Assembly (NCBI RefSeq): GCF_015229955.1 | Contig: NZ_JAAKYZ010000003.1 | Span: forward strand, 62,001-126,000 | Reading direction: 5' to 3' | DNA length: 64,000 nucleotides | Source of the DNA: Campylobacter concisus | GTDB lineage: Bacteria > Campylobacterota > Campylobacteria > Campylobacterales > Campylobacteraceae | In this document: one piece after another, positions 1 to 10,628 of the stretch | How the letters are laid out: every line of letters starts with the position of its first letter | Position numbering within the stretch: the first letter of the stretch is position 1 | Notes under the pieces: model-generated | Told to the model about the DNA's origin: nothing | The model's input: only the letters and a program-made list of their open reading frames with translations | Databases searched by the model: none | Program-made: the position numbers and the translations under genes

Positions 1-1595
1 TGCCGCCTGAGCTTGGATACGGAAAATCTGAAGGTTTTTATTACAAACAGCCGATTTATTTTGCACCTTATAATGAGTGGGACTTCGAGCTTGATCCGCA
101 GATAAGAACAAACAGAGGTGCTGGAATTTATGGTGCGTTTAGATTTACTGAGTCGCCTGATTCAAGGGGTGAAATCAGCTTTGGTATGTTTGACGATAAA
201 AAAAGCTATCAAGATAGACAAAGAAGTAAGATTTCAAATAAGGCTGAACTAAAAAATAAAACACATAAAGGCATTGGACTAAAATACGAAAGAGATAAGC
301 TTATAAGATACCTTAGCGAAGCGGATTTGCAAGAGGGAATTTGGATAGATGCAACGAAGCTAAATGATATAGATTATTTAAACTTAAAGGGCAGAGATGA
401 TGATTATGATTCGCTTGTAACTTCTAAATTTAACTATTTCATCGCAAATGACGATCATTATTTTGGTGCTTATGCAAAATACTACATAGACACTGAAAAA
501 ATTGGCTCAAAAAATGAGAACAAAGACACGCTTCAAGAGCTTCCGTCGCTTCAGTATCATAAATTTACAGATGATATTGTCTTGCCAAATATCTTATATT
601 CACTTGATCTTCAGTCACATAGATATGATAGAAAAATAGGCGTTAGAGCGACTCAGTATGAATTTACACTTCCAGCTTCAGTGCATGTGCCACTGCTTGA
701 TGATAGTTTAACGTTTTCATTTTACGAGTATCTATACGCCTCAAGAATAAATTACGAAAATAAGATAAATTCATTTGATGATAAAAGAGAAGATAAGCAT
801 ACAAATTTTGTAAATAATTACCACAAATTTACCATTCAAACTGACCTTGCAAAAGCGTATGAAAGCTTTTATCACACTCTAAATTTTGGAGCAGAATACC
901 TACTGCCAGGCTATAGAAAAGGAAATTTAGATGATGAGTTTATCTATGATAAAAATCTAAATGAGTATGAAAATTTCTTGACTCAAGAGCAGAGTAAGGA
1001 AGAAATTTCTGGTTACCTGACTCAGTATTTCTTTAACTCTAATGGTAGAAAGATTATAAAACATAGTATTTCTCAAGGATATTACACAAAAGAAGATGAA
1101 TATTCGAATTTAAAAAATGCTATTTATCTATATCCATTTGAAAATTTAAGCCTTTATAATAAGCTTGAATATTCGCATAAGAGTAAAGAGCTTAAAAAGA
1201 TACAAAGTGGATTTTCATACACAAATGATCTATTCTGGCTAAATATGCTTCACACCATGAAGAAAAATGATAGCAAAATAAAAAATAGTGCGACAAAAGA
1301 TAGCTATTTTACAAGCGGTCTTGGAGTAAAATTGCCTCATCAATATAGTCTTATTGGTGGCTGGCAATATGATATTGAGCGAAGCTACACAAAAAGCTGG
1401 AGAGTTGGTGTACTTCATCAAAGAAAATGCTGGAATTACGGGATAATTTATCAACAAGATGTTGAGCCAACAACAACAATAAACGGCTCAGCATCAACTA
1501 GAAAAAATGGTATTTATTTCACGATAAATTTCTATCCAATGGGCGGTTTGCACTATGACTTTTCGCAAAGCAGCACAAAATCGAGTGCCAACTAA
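1..1595 (+). CDS. lptD: LPS-assembly protein LptD, 3' part (truncated by window edge)
   Basis: This is the C-terminal part of the outer-membrane translocon that inserts lipopolysaccharide into the outer leaflet. The frame is open from base 3, well upstream of the first ATG at 186, and reads PPELGYGKSEGFYYKQPIYF, so the gene enters from the left and the ATG at 186 is internal. The rest is rich in alternating aromatic and polar strands typical of the LptD beta-barrel. It contains the ELPSLQYH segment, which resembles the conserved LptD motif preceding the later barrel strands. The protein ends in TNFYPMGG-like strands and a short Ser-rich tail. The N-terminal signal peptide and jellyroll domain are outside the window. 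The stop codon abuts the ATG of the next gene, suggesting co-transcription. The assignment rests on pattern recognition. Confidence 0.85.
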   Translation, partial: PPELGYGKSEGFYYKQPIYFAPYNEWDFELDPQIRTNRGAGIYGAFRFTESPDSRGEISFGMFDDKKSYQDRQRSKISNKAELKNKTHKGIGLKYERDKLIRYLSEADLQEGIWIDATKLNDIDYLNLKGRDDDYDSLVTSKFNYFIANDDHYFGAYAKYYIDTEKIGSKNENKDTLQELPSLQYHKFTDDIVLPNILYSLDLQSHRYDRKIGVRATQYEFTLPASVHVPLLDDSLTFSFYEYLYASRINYENKINSFDDKREDKHTNFVNNYHKFTIQTDLAKAYESFYHTLNFGAEYLLPGYRKGNLDDEFIYDKNLNEYENFLTQEQSKEEISGYLTQYFFNSNGRKIIKHSISQGYYTKEDEYSNLKNAIYLYPFENLSLYNKLEYSHKSKELKKIQSGFSYTNDLFWLNMLHTMKKNDSKIKNSATKDSYFTSGLGVKLPHQYSLIGGWQYDIERSYTKSWRVGVLHQRKCWNYGIIYQQDVEPTTTINGSASTRKNGIYFTINFYPMGGLHYDFSQSSTKSSAN

Positions 1596-2294
1596 ATGAT
1601 AACGGCTAAATTTAAGGATCAATTAGAAGCAGCTAGCAAGCTAATTGAAATTTTGCCAAAAAAAGAGCTTGTAGATAAAAAGACAATAGTTGTTTGTATG
1701 TCGCTTGAGTCAGTTATACTCACAGATGCGGTTTGTAGAAGTTTAAATTTAAGCTACGAGATGCTTTTTAGCGAGCCAATACCTGCACCAAATAATAGCG
1801 AATGCGACGTTGCAATAGTTAGTGAAACAGAAGATATAGTATTAAATGATAAACTTATAAAAGCTTTTAATATAAGCTATGACTATATTTACGGCGAAGC
1901 ACATAGAAAATATGAAGAGAAAATTTTAAAAAACGTTTATAAATACCGAAAAGGAAATTTGATAGGAGAGCTAAAAGATAAAAATATTTTACTAATCGAT
2001 GAGGGGTGCGAGACTGGTATGACGGCACTCATTTGCATAAAGACATTGCTTGATGTGAAGGTAAAATCCATCTCATACGCAACGCCAGTGATTGCTACTG
2101 ATGTCTTTACAAATTTAAATGATATGGTTGATGAAATTTACACGATAAACAAGATCGTTGATTTTATCGATGTGGATTCGTATTACGAAAAAAAGATCGA
2201 AGCTACGAGTGAGCGTATCATGTCAATATTAGAAGAGAGCCCTTATTATTTGCCGTTACAAAAACAACAAGGAGATAAAAATAATGCAATATAG
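1596..2294 (+). CDS. Phosphoribosyltransferase-like protein upstream of pnp
   Basis: A 232-residue soluble protein with a type I phosphoribosyltransferase signature. The segment [14 protein letters not shown] (about residues 129-142) matches the hydrophobic strand plus acidic pair plus GxTG-type PRPP-binding loop. The first acidic position is kept, but the second Asp/Glu and the loop differ somewhat from purine salvage enzymes, so the substrate cannot be assigned. The start ATG directly follows the lptD stop. The 3' end overlaps pnp by 11 bp, and the pnp ribosome-binding site AAGGAG lies inside this gene. Translational coupling with pnp is likely. It may be a nucleotide salvage enzyme or a regulatory PRTase-fold protein. 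Confidence 0.7.
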   Translation: MITAKFKDQLEAASKLIEILPKKELVDKKTIVVCMSLESVILTDAVCRSLNLSYEMLFSEPIPAPNNSECDVAIVSETEDIVLNDKLIKAFNISYDYIYGEAHRKYEEKILKNVYKYRKGNLIGELKDKNILLIDEGCETGMTALICIKTLLDVKVKSISYATPVIATDVFTNLNDMVDEIYTINKIVDFIDVDSYYEKKIEATSERIMSILEESPYYLPLQKQQGDKNNAI

Positions 2295-4482
2295 TATAGA
2301 AGTCAATAATCAGGTTGAAATTTTTGACCTTAATAAAGTAGCAAAACAAGCTAGCGGAGCGGTACTCTTAAGGGTGAAAAATACTGTAGTTTTAGCAACT
2401 GTTGCAAGAGAGGACACACAAGTTGAGGAGGATTTTTTACCTCTAACGGTGCAGTACATCGAAAAAGCTTACGCCGCTGGAAAAATTCCTGGCGGTTATG
2501 TTAAGCGCGAGACAAAGCCAGGCGACTTTGAAACGCTAACAGCTCGCATCATCGATAGATCTCTTAGACCGCTCTTTCCAAAAGGTTACGCATATCCAAC
2601 TCAAATCGTTGTAATGGTGCTTTCAGCTGATCCTGAGGTTGATTTGCAAGTTGTAAGCCTAAATGCAGCCTCAGTTGCACTATATCTTAGCGACATCCCT
2701 GTAAATCGCCCAGTTTGTGGCGTGAGAGTTGGTTATATAGATGAAAAATTTGTGATCAACCCAAGCAACTCTGAACTAAAACAAAGCGCGATCGATCTAT
2801 ACGTGGCTGGCACAAAAGATGAGCTTTTGATGATCGAGATGAGAAGCTTGCCTCAGCAAACTACGCAGCTTATCCCGATGGTTGCGATCGAGCCGATGAT
2901 AGATCCGAGCTTAAGTGATAGTATGGCTCAAAAACAGCTAATGAATGAATTTAGCGAAGATATGATGGTTGAAGCGATTGATTTTGCTGGTAAGGCGATA
3001 TTAAGAGCTAGTAGCGCTTACGAAGAAGCTTTCAAAGAGCATAAAAAAGAGGATGCTGCGCTTGAGCTAAAACCTGAGATAGAAAATGAAAATATCGCTA
3101 TTTATATTGATAAATTTTATAAAGCTGAAGTCAAAAATGCTATTAATCAAATGGCAAAAAGCGAGCGTGCGAGCGAACTTAGCAAGATCGCGAAACAAAT
3201 TTCAAGTGATGAGGTCGCTCAAAAAGAGGGCTGGGATGAGGCTGTCATCACAAATGTCCTTGGCAAATATAAAAAGAAAATCGTTAGAGAGCAGATAATA
3301 AATGAAGGCGTAAGAGCTGATGGACGTGGTCTTGAAGAGGTTAGGCCTATTAGTATCGAAACAAATGTCCTTCCAAATGCACATGGCTCATGCCTCTTTA
3401 CAAGAGGACAGACGCAAGCCCTAGTTGTCACTACTCTTGGCACTGATAGTGATGCTCAAATGTATGACATCCTCACTGAAAAAGTACCTTTTGTAGAGAA
3501 ATTTATGTTTAACTACAACTTCCCAGGCTTTAGCGTAGGTGAGGCAAGCCCACTAAAAGCTCCTGGTAGACGCGAGCTTGGACACGGAAATTTAGCCAAA
3601 CGTGCCCTTGCGCCAAGTATCGATCTAGCTTCTCCATACACAATAAGAGTTGTTTCAGAAATTTTAGAGAGCAACGGCTCAAGCTCGATGGCTAGCGTTT
3701 GCGGTGGCTCGCTCGCACTTAGAGCAGCTGGCGTAAATACTTTAAAACTTGTCGCAGGTGTTGCTATGGGTCTTATATTTGAAGGCGATAAACACGCAGT
3801 GCTAACAGATATCATGGGGCTTGAAGATCACGATGGCGATATGGACTTTAAAGTAGCAGGTACAAGCGATGGCATCACAGCGCTTCAGATGGATATCAAA
3901 CTTGGTGGCATTAGCTTAGAAGTGCTAAAAGAGGCACTTTATCAAGCAAAACGTGGTAGAGAGCATATCTTATCTTTGATGGCAGAAGCGGATAAAAATA
4001 TAGAAATAAATGAAGATGTGCTTCCAAAACTTGAACTATTTAGTGTTGATCCAAGCAAGATCGTAGACATCATCGGGCAAGCTGGCAAGACTATAAAAGA
4101 GATTATTGAGAAATTTGAAGTCTCAATCGATCTTGATAGAGAAAAAGGCGAGGTAAAAATCGCAGGTGGAGCAAAGAAAAATGTCGATGCCGCAAAAGAC
4201 TACATCATCTCTATCACTTCAAAAGACAATGGACGTTCATTTGGCAAAAAGCCGTTTAAACACGACAAAGAGCGTTCAAAACCAAATTTTAATATCGGTG
4301 ATGAGTTTTTAGGAACCGTAAAGAGTGTAGTTGATTTTGGTGTATTTATCGAGCTAAAAGATGGCATTGATGGCTTGCTTCATATCTCAAAGATAAAAAC
4401 TCCATTAAATGTAGGTGATCAGGTCAAAGTATGTGTGAGCGAGCAAAAAGGAAATAAAATTTCGCTCTCTTTGGTTGAATAA
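2284..4482 (+). CDS. pnp: Polyribonucleotide nucleotidyltransferase (PNPase)
   Basis: A 3'-to-5' phosphorolytic exoribonuclease in mRNA decay. The 732-residue protein has two RNase PH-type domains. The second begins near [15 protein letters not shown] and includes [10 protein letters not shown] and the catalytic-region pattern [21 protein letters not shown] domain follows ([21 protein letters not shown]) and then an S1 domain ([20 protein letters not shown]) at the C terminus. The length matches the family. The start is supported by AAGGAGA a few bases upstream, inside the preceding gene. It lies between the PRTase-like gene and a universal stress protein gene in one transcription unit. Confidence 0.97.
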   Translation: MQYSIEVNNQVEIFDLNKVAKQASGAVLLRVKNTVVLATVAREDTQVEEDFLPLTVQYIEKAYAAGKIPGGYVKRETKPGDFETLTARIIDRSLRPLFPKGYAYPTQIVVMVLSADPEVDLQVVSLNAASVALYLSDIPVNRPVCGVRVGYIDEKFVINPSNSELKQSAIDLYVAGTKDELLMIEMRSLPQQTTQLIPMVAIEPMIDPSLSDSMAQKQLMNEFSEDMMVEAIDFAGKAILRASSAYEEAFKEHKKEDAALELKPEIENENIAIYIDKFYKAEVKNAINQMAKSERASELSKIAKQISSDEVAQKEGWDEAVITNVLGKYKKKIVREQIINEGVRADGRGLEEVRPISIETNVLPNAHGSCLFTRGQTQALVVTTLGTDSDAQMYDILTEKVPFVEKFMFNYNFPGFSVGEASPLKAPGRRELGHGNLAKRALAPSIDLASPYTIRVVSEILESNGSSSMASVCGGSLALRAAGVNTLKLVAGVAMGLIFEGDKHAVLTDIMGLEDHDGDMDFKVAGTSDGITALQMDIKLGGISLEVLKEALYQAKRGREHILSLMAEADKNIEINEDVLPKLELFSVDPSKIVDIIGQAGKTIKEIIEKFEVSIDLDREKGEVKIAGGAKKNVDAAKDYIISITSKDNGRSFGKKPFKHDKERSKPNFNIGDEFLGTVKSVVDFGVFIELKDGIDGLLHISKIKTPLNVGDQVKVCVSEQKGNKISLSLVE

Positions 4483-4499
4483 ATTTTAAAGGACAGATG

Positions 4500-5351
4500 A
4501 TGAAATACAAAAAGTTGCTTTTTCCAATAGGAGCTGGAGACGATATCGAGCCAAGAATTTATGGTGCCCTAAAGGTTGCTCAGTGGTTTAACACACATAT
4601 GGAAATTATGACTTGTCAGCTTGACCCAAGCGTAGTTTATAATATGAAAATGACGCTTCGTGGAGGAGTGCTTTTTGAAGAATTTCTAAAATCAGCTAAA
4701 TCTGAACTAGCTGTCGAGCATGAAGAAAATGAGAAAATTTTCAATAAAATTTGTGCTGACCTTGGCATAAAAGTAACTAGTGAAATCATTGAAGATGTCT
4801 GCACTGCAAATTTTACGATCCATAGTGGCAAAAGAAGCGCGATAGTGGAGCAAGAGAGTAAATTTTGCGACCTAGTTGTGGCTGCTGTGCCACTTGATGG
4901 AAAGATCACTGGAACATTTGAGTCAGCTGTTTTAAAAAGTGGTAAAAATGCGATTGTAATCCCTAGAAAAATGCGTGAGTTTAAAGCCGATAATATCCTT
5001 GTAAGCTGGACTGGTACGACGCAAAGCTCAAGGGCATTAACAGGCTCGATAGATCTTTTAAAAAAGGCGAAAAAGGTTCAGTGCATTACCTCAAAAGCAA
5101 GTCTTGGCGACAATGCCGAGCTAAATCTTAAAAAGCTTGAAGAGTACTTCAAAATTCATGGCATATCAGCCACTTTTGAAGTGATTGCTACCACGATGAT
5201 ACCTGGTGAAGCGCTTTTAAAAGCAGCTATTGATAGAAATGCTGATCTAATCGTTGCTAGCAGATATGGTGAAAATGGTCTTATGGAAATGGTGCTTGGC
5301 GGCACTTCGAGATTTTTCTTAGAACACACAAATATCCCAGTTTATCTATAA
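4500..5351 (+). CDS. Tandem universal stress protein (UspA family)
   Basis: A cytoplasmic protein of about 283 residues formed by two Usp domains. The C-terminal copy is well conserved: ADNILVSWTG starts the fold, and GENGLMEMVLGGTSRFFLEH near the end is the Usp nucleotide-loop pattern GxxG-x9-G(S/T). The N-terminal copy is more diverged and lacks a clear loop. Two ATGs are adjacent (4497 and 4500). AAAGGA ends at 4493, giving better spacing to 4500. It lies 14-17 bp after pnp and is followed by a hairpin terminator, so it is probably the last gene of the lptD-pnp unit. The precise stress role is unknown. Confidence 0.85.
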   Translation: MKYKKLLFPIGAGDDIEPRIYGALKVAQWFNTHMEIMTCQLDPSVVYNMKMTLRGGVLFEEFLKSAKSELAVEHEENEKIFNKICADLGIKVTSEIIEDVCTANFTIHSGKRSAIVEQESKFCDLVVAAVPLDGKITGTFESAVLKSGKNAIVIPRKMREFKADNILVSWTGTTQSSRALTGSIDLLKKAKKVQCITSKASLGDNAELNLKKLEEYFKIHGISATFEVIATTMIPGEALLKAAIDRNADLIVASRYGENGLMEMVLGGTSRFFLEHTNIPVYL

Positions 5352-5353
5352 TG

Positions 5354-5375
5354 GATTGCGGCTTAGTCCGCGATC
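5354..5375 (+). terminator. Rho-independent terminator after the pnp-usp unit
   Basis: The arms GATTGCGG and CCGCGATC form an 8-bp stem with one T-G wobble around a six-base loop, followed within a few bases by CTTTTTC. It begins three bases after the universal stress protein stop. Confidence 0.7.
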
Positions 5376-5662
5376 TAATTCTTTTTCACTTTATAGATTT
5401 TAAAATTCCATTCACTCGTAAGAGTTGACTACTAAATTTTGGCTTCACTGACCGCTTAACTCAAATTTTAGAGCTGAAATTACTCGTTCATGAAATTTTA
5501 AAATTTACAAGACCTTAATAGCATAGTACGTCAGATGGCAGCGCGCTTCGTTCTTAGCCACAAACTACAAATTATATAAATTTTAAAGCTCCCATTAAGA
5601 TTTTATCAAGCACCTTATTAGCCAAAATTTTGTAAAATCCACTCATTAAAAAAGGATAAAAA
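5376..5662. other. Intergenic stretch upstream of dnaE; no gene supported
   Basis: About 290 bases without a credible reading frame on either strand. It is AT-rich, with many AAATTTTA-like words and one more GC-rich patch around 5526-5560. I could not fold it into a tRNA or a known RNA family. The last 30 bases hold the presumed dnaE promoter and the ribosome-binding site AAGGAT. Confidence 0.6.
5633..5638 (+). promoter_or_regulatory. Putative -10 element for dnaE
   Basis: TAAAAT preceded by AAAATTTTG, a typical Campylobacter sigma-70 layout with a T-rich upstream region and no -35 box. It lies 24 bases before the dnaE ATG at 5663. Seen by eye only. Confidence 0.4.
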
Positions 5663-8600
5663 ATGAGTGAAAATTCTAGCTTTACACACCTGCATTTACA
5701 CACCGAATACTCCCTTCTTGATGGAGCGAACAAGATAAAAGAGCTAGCTCATGTGCTTCATGATAGAGGCGACACAGCAGCGGCGATTACTGATCACGGT
5801 AATATGTTTGGAGCGATAGATTTTTACAAGGCGATGAAAAAAGAGGGGATAAAACCACTAATTGGCATCGAAGCTTATGTGCATAACGGCGAGCAGCTTG
5901 ATGACAAGAGTACTAAACAGCGCTTTCACCTTATACTAATCGCCAAAAACGAGACTGGCTATAAAAATTTAATGTATCTTAGCTCCATGAGCTACATCGA
6001 GGGCTTTTACTACTATCCTCGTATAAATAAAAAAATTTTAAAAGAGCACAGCGAGGGCTTGGTTTGTAGCTCTGCTTGCTTGCAGGGCGAGGTGAGTTGG
6101 CATCTAAATTTAAGCGATCGTAACGTCAAATTTGGCGCAAAGGGCTACGAGAGAGCAAAAGAGGTCGCGCTTGAGTATAAAGAAATTTTTGGAGATGACT
6201 TTTACCTTGAGATCATGCGTCACGGCATCGGCGATCAAAAACGCATTGATGATGATATTTTGCGCATCGCCAAAGAGACTGGCATAAAGGTCATCGCCAC
6301 AAATGATACCCACTACACTTTTAAAGAGCGAGCCGACGCTCATGAGGTTTTTATGTGTATCGCGATGAACAAAACTTTAGATGATCCAAACCGACTTCGC
6401 CACAGCGTCCATGAGTTTTTTGTAAAAAGCAAAGAGCAGATGAGTGAGCTATTTTTAGATATCCCTGAAGTGATAGAAAATACCCAAGAGATCGTGGATA
6501 AGTGCAACCTTGAGATCAAGCTTGGCAACCCAACCCCGCCAAATTTTAAATTTACTCTTGAATATGCCAAAGAGAGAAATTTAACACTTCCAGAGCCTGA
6601 AAATAGATATAGCTTTAAAAATGATGCTGTTTTTTTTGAGTATGAATGTAGAAAAGGTCTTGAAGAGAGGCTAAAATTTGTCCCTGAAAATTTACATGAC
6701 GAATACAAAAAGCGCCTTGAGATAGAGATTGGTATAATTAATAAAATGAATTTCCCAGGCTATATGATGATCGTTTGGGACTTCATAAATGAGGCTAAAA
6801 GTAGAGGTGTGCCAGTTGGTCCAGGACGTGGTTCTGCGGCTGGTAGCTTGGTCGCTTACTCGCTAAAGATTACTGACCTTGATCCAATCCCATACAACCT
6901 ACTTTTTGAGAGATTTCTAAACCCAGAGCGTGTTAGCATGCCAGATATCGACGTGGATTTTTGTCAAAGTAGGCGTGGCGAGATAATTGACTATGTTACT
7001 CAAAAATACGGAAAATTTAACGTTGCTGGAGTTATTACATTTGGTAAATTGCTTGCAAAAGGTGTCATTAGAGATGTTGCTAGGGTTTGTGATATGCCTT
7101 ACGCTGAAGCTGATGCGATGGCGAAGTTAATACCAGATGAACTAGGCATTACGCTAAAAGATGCTTATGAAAAAGAGCCAAAGATAGCTGAGCTCATCAG
7201 TCAAAATCCAAAGGCAGCTAGAATTTGGAAATTTGCCCTTGATCTTGAGGGGCTAAACAGAAATGCCGGCCAGCACGCAGCAGGTGTTGTTATTTCAAAT
7301 GAGGAGCTTTGGAATAAAACTCCGCTATTTCGTCAGCCAAATAGCCCAGAAGATCGATACGTTACGCAGTATAGCCTTAAGTATCTTGAGGATGTGGATT
7401 TAATTAAATTTGACTTTCTTGGACTAAAAACACTAACGGTTATCGATAATGCCATAAAGCTAGTAAAACAACGAACTGGCAAGAATATCATTTGGGAGCA
7501 GATCGATAAAAACGATTCTAATGTTTATAAAATGATACAAAGCGGCCAAGCGATAGGAATTTTCCAAATCGAGGGTGAGGGCATGAGAAAGCTAGGAACT
7601 AGCTTGCGTCCAGACTGCTTCGAGGATATCGTCGCGATGCTAGCGCTCTACCGCCCAGGACCGATGGAGAGTGGCATGCTCGATGACTTCGTCAAAAGAA
7701 AACATGGCGAGGCCGAGATAACATACTCATTTAAAGAGCTTGAGCCGATCCTTGCGCCAACATACGGCGTCATCGTCTATCAAGAGCAAGTTATGCAAAT
7801 CGTTCAAGCCATAGGCGGCTTTAGCCTTGGCGGGGCGGACCTTGTACGCCGTGCGATGGGTAAAAAGATCAAAGAAGAGATGGATAGGCTAAAGGGTGAG
7901 TTTGTAAAAGGTGCTGAGGCAAAAGGGCTAAATGGACAAAAAGCAGACGATCTTTTCGAGCTAATTGTAAAATTTGCAGGATATGGCTTTAATAAATCTC
8001 ACTCCGCAGCTTACGCCTACGTCACATTTCAGACGGCTTATCTTAAGGCCTATTATCCGGCTGAATTTATGGCGGCACTTCTTACAAGCGAGGAGAGTAA
8101 TGTCGATAAGATCGTTCGCTATATCGATGAGATAAAGCGTATAAATATAGATACTTTGCCGCCATCTATAAATAAATCAACTAAAGAATTTAGCGTTGTT
8201 AAAAATGGTGATCATGACGGTATTATCTTTGGGCTTGGTGCGATTAAAGGTGTTGGCGGTGCGGCTATTGAAAACATTATCACTGAGCGTGAAGCAAATG
8301 GCGAATTTAAGAGTATGGATGACTTTGTCTCAAGGATCGATCCATTTAAAGTAAATAAAAAGGTCTTTGAAAGCCTCATAAAAGCTGGTTGCTTTGATGA
8401 GTTTGGCTTTAGTCGCAAGATGCTTATGCAAAATGTAGAAAATATCATAGAAGCTTGCAAAAGTGCTGCGCAGATCCGTAAAAATGCAGTTGAGAGCTTG
8501 TTTGGCGAAGATGAGAGCATGAACGATGTGAAGATAAATTTTGTCACGATAAATGATGAATTTGACATCAAACAAATTTTAAAATTTGAGCAAGAGAGTG

Positions 8601-9280
8601 TTGGTATCTACCTCTCAGGCCACCCACTTGATGATTATAAAGACGAGATCAATAAGATAAAATACACTCTAAGCTCAGAATTTGAGAGCTTGCCACAAAG
8701 TGCAGAAATTTTAGTCGTTGGTAAGATCGAGGACTTTAGCACAAGGATAACCAAAAGTGGCAAGAAAATGGGCACTATAAACGTGCTTGATTTTCACGGA
8801 AATATCGAGATCGCAGTCTTTGAAAGAGAGCTTGGAAATATCGAAGATATAGTAAAAGATGAAGCAAAACGCGACCTGCCTTATGCTTTTAGGATAAATA
8901 TCACAAAAGATGATCAATTTGTAAGGACAAATTTAAACGAGGTTTATAGCCTAGAAGATGCACAAAATTTAGACTTTAAGACAAGAAAACTAAAACAAAA
9001 CTCTAAATTTTCTAAAAATGAAGAGACGAGCGCCCCTCAAAGAGCAAGAGAATATGCCGAGCTAGAGGTGCTTTTATGCCTTAGTGAGCTTAGCAAAGAT
9101 AAGATCACTAACCTTTATAATCTTGGCTATAACGAACATATAAAAAGTGGCACAAACAATGATAAGCGCCTTGTTATTAAGATAAAAAATGAAAATACGG
9201 CTCAAATTTTTGTCTATAAGACAAAATTTGTTGTAAATGACAGCTTTAAAGAAAAAGTACTTCAAGCAATAGCTTGCTAA
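5663..9280 (+). CDS. dnaE: DNA polymerase III subunit alpha
   Basis: The replicative polymerase catalytic subunit, 1205 residues, full length for the family. The N-terminal PHP domain starts with HLHTEYSLLDGANK. The palm contains GPGRGSAAGSLVAYSL (about residue 385) and the catalytic aspartates in MPDIDVDFCQSRRGEII (about 425-440). Helix-hairpin-helix segments (for example FGLGAIKGVGGAAIENI) and an OB-fold region follow (ILVVGKIEDFSTRITKSGKKMG). The ATG at 5663 has AAGGAT upstream. The downstream hypothetical gene starts at or just after its stop, so the two are probably co-transcribed. Confidence 0.98.
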   Translation: MSENSSFTHLHLHTEYSLLDGANKIKELAHVLHDRGDTAAAITDHGNMFGAIDFYKAMKKEGIKPLIGIEAYVHNGEQLDDKSTKQRFHLILIAKNETGYKNLMYLSSMSYIEGFYYYPRINKKILKEHSEGLVCSSACLQGEVSWHLNLSDRNVKFGAKGYERAKEVALEYKEIFGDDFYLEIMRHGIGDQKRIDDDILRIAKETGIKVIATNDTHYTFKERADAHEVFMCIAMNKTLDDPNRLRHSVHEFFVKSKEQMSELFLDIPEVIENTQEIVDKCNLEIKLGNPTPPNFKFTLEYAKERNLTLPEPENRYSFKNDAVFFEYECRKGLEERLKFVPENLHDEYKKRLEIEIGIINKMNFPGYMMIVWDFINEAKSRGVPVGPGRGSAAGSLVAYSLKITDLDPIPYNLLFERFLNPERVSMPDIDVDFCQSRRGEIIDYVTQKYGKFNVAGVITFGKLLAKGVIRDVARVCDMPYAEADAMAKLIPDELGITLKDAYEKEPKIAELISQNPKAARIWKFALDLEGLNRNAGQHAAGVVISNEELWNKTPLFRQPNSPEDRYVTQYSLKYLEDVDLIKFDFLGLKTLTVIDNAIKLVKQRTGKNIIWEQIDKNDSNVYKMIQSGQAIGIFQIEGEGMRKLGTSLRPDCFEDIVAMLALYRPGPMESGMLDDFVKRKHGEAEITYSFKELEPILAPTYGVIVYQEQVMQIVQAIGGFSLGGADLVRRAMGKKIKEEMDRLKGEFVKGAEAKGLNGQKADDLFELIVKFAGYGFNKSHSAAYAYVTFQTAYLKAYYPAEFMAALLTSEESNVDKIVRYIDEIKRINIDTLPPSINKSTKEFSVVKNGDHDGIIFGLGAIKGVGGAAIENIITEREANGEFKSMDDFVSRIDPFKVNKKVFESLIKAGCFDEFGFSRKMLMQNVENIIEACKSAAQIRKNAVESLFGEDESMNDVKINFVTINDEFDIKQILKFEQESVGIYLSGHPLDDYKDEINKIKYTLSSEFESLPQSAEILVVGKIEDFSTRITKSGKKMGTINVLDFHGNIEIAVFERELGNIEDIVKDEAKRDLPYAFRINITKDDQFVRTNLNEVYSLEDAQNLDFKTRKLKQNSKFSKNEETSAPQRAREYAELEVLLCLSELSKDKITNLYNLGYNEHIKSGTNNDKRLVIKIKNENTAQIFVYKTKFVVNDSFKEKVLQAIAC

Positions 9281-9294
9281 TGCCTGGAGAAGCG

Positions 9295-9969
9295 ATGTTT
9301 TTAGATAAGCTTGGTGTAGATAAAAGTAACTGGAGCGAGCTTTTTAGCGCATGTGTTGGCAAAGCGACATTACTTCAAAAACGTGCATTTAAGCTACTTG
9401 TTGAAGGTGGCAACTGGCAGGCTAATTTTGATAGCGGCAAAATTTATTTTGATGAGCACGAGTTTGACATACAGTTTATTGGCTCTGAAAGCTTCTCGTC
9501 AAATACGTGGCTTTGGGGTTATGAAAATATAAATGGCTTTGATGAGCGTTTGCTTGAGCTTGCAAATAAAGCACGTGAGTTTGGCGAGAAATTTGGACTT
9601 AGCGCATTTAGTACGCCACGATTTGAGCTAGATGAAAATTTTAATGGCCACACGATTAGTATGGTTCTTTGCGCCGCTTTTGATGAACAAAATTATTACA
9701 GGATAGAGTACGAGGGCGGAGCGGCGTATGTGGCTTTTAGAGCGGATGTGGTCTTTGAAAAGCCAGTGCTAGCAAATGAGCTTTTGAGCGTAGTAAATGA
9801 GTGTTTAAGCAGTTACGAGCTAGATCACAAAATCTTTATAAAAGGACTTTTGCTAAGCTGTGATATGAAATTTAGCGAAAGCCCTAATGAAATCGCATCG
9901 GATAAATACGAGCTTAGCTTTAAATTTGACGAGCTAAATAGGCTCATAAATATTTCAAGCAAGCTTTAA
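9295..9969 (+). CDS. Hypothetical protein, DUF6882-like
   Basis: A soluble protein of about 224 residues. The N-terminal part has WLWGYEN and a pattern of aromatic and acidic residues resembling DUF6882 proteins, which have no known function. No signal peptide or membrane segment is seen. Three starts are possible: TTG at 9274, ATG at 9280 overlapping the dnaE stop, and ATG at 9295. I chose 9295 because GGAGA lies five bases upstream. Its TAA stop overlaps the stop of the convergent hydrolase gene at 9966-9969. The coupling to dnaE is positional only, and no replication role should be inferred from it. Confidence 0.7.
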   Translation: MFLDKLGVDKSNWSELFSACVGKATLLQKRAFKLLVEGGNWQANFDSGKIYFDEHEFDIQFIGSESFSSNTWLWGYENINGFDERLLELANKAREFGEKFGLSAFSTPRFELDENFNGHTISMVLCAAFDEQNYYRIEYEGGAAYVAFRADVVFEKPVLANELLSVVNECLSSYELDHKIFIKGLLLSCDMKFSESPNEIASDKYELSFKFDELNRLINISSKL

Positions 9970-10628
9970 AATTTAATACTCTTTACCACATCAGCGCCAA
10001 GTGCTAGCTTCATATGAAGAGAAAACATCTCGTGGTAAAAGTCGCCATTGTGTCCTGGTATGTCATATGTTTGCGTAAGATCAAACGGCACGATAACTCT
10101 TGATTTTTTATTGTATTCATTAGCTCGTAGTTTAAGATAACTAACGCACTGATAAACGCACATATCAGTGCAATCTCCAGTAATAACAAAAGTGTCAATT
10201 TGTGGGTTTTGCTCTAAAAATTTCTCAAATTCTTTATTAAACGCAATGCTTAAAGAGTTTTTATAAAATGTCTTGAACTCTTTAAAAAAGCTTAGATTTT
10301 CTATCTCTTTTACGGTTTTTATCTCATTTGTATCAAGTATGGCATGTGGTAAAAAATTCTCAAATTCTTTTGAATCACTGGTGTGCCTATCTTCTATAAG
10401 GATAAAATTTCTAAAACCAAAATCTCTCCACGCTCTATCAAAAAGTGTTGCAATCCCTTTTGATAAAGCAGCTACTCTTTGACTAGCGAGCGCACCACTA
10501 CCAGCAAATGCTTCTATCATATCGATACAGATAAATGCAACGTTTTTTGCTCCATCGTTTGAAATTTCTCTCAAATCAAGCGTTTGAAGAGATTTTTTAA
10601 AAGCCTCAAGTTCGTTTTGTATGTTCAT
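9966..10628 (-). CDS. Isochorismatase/nicotinamidase-family cysteine hydrolase
   Basis: A 220-residue protein of the cysteine hydrolase superfamily. The catalytic triad is visible: Asp in AFICIDMIEAF, Lys in FYKNSLSIAF and Cys in TGDCTDMCVYQC. Members hydrolyse nicotinamide or related amides, and the Lys and Cys contexts favour a nicotinamidase-like reaction. The metal-site histidine pattern is less clear, so the substrate is left open. The ATG at 10628 has AAAGGAG upstream and overlaps the flgS stop as ATGA. An upstream in-frame extension of about 30 residues lies inside flgS and is not expected to be used. Confidence 0.8.
   Translation of the reverse strand: MNIQNELEAFKKSLQTLDLREISNDGAKNVAFICIDMIEAFAGSGALASQRVAALSKGIATLFDRAWRDFGFRNFILIEDRHTSDSKEFENFLPHAILDTNEIKTVKEIENLSFFKEFKTFYKNSLSIAFNKEFEKFLEQNPQIDTFVITGDCTDMCVYQCVSYLKLRANEYNKKSRVIVPFDLTQTYDIPGHNGDFYHEMFSLHMKLALGADVVKSIKF

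Noticed and set aside
6630-6638. T8 run inside dnaE
   Set aside because: dnaE is essential and in frame, so a chance homopolymer in an AT-rich genome is the simplest reading.
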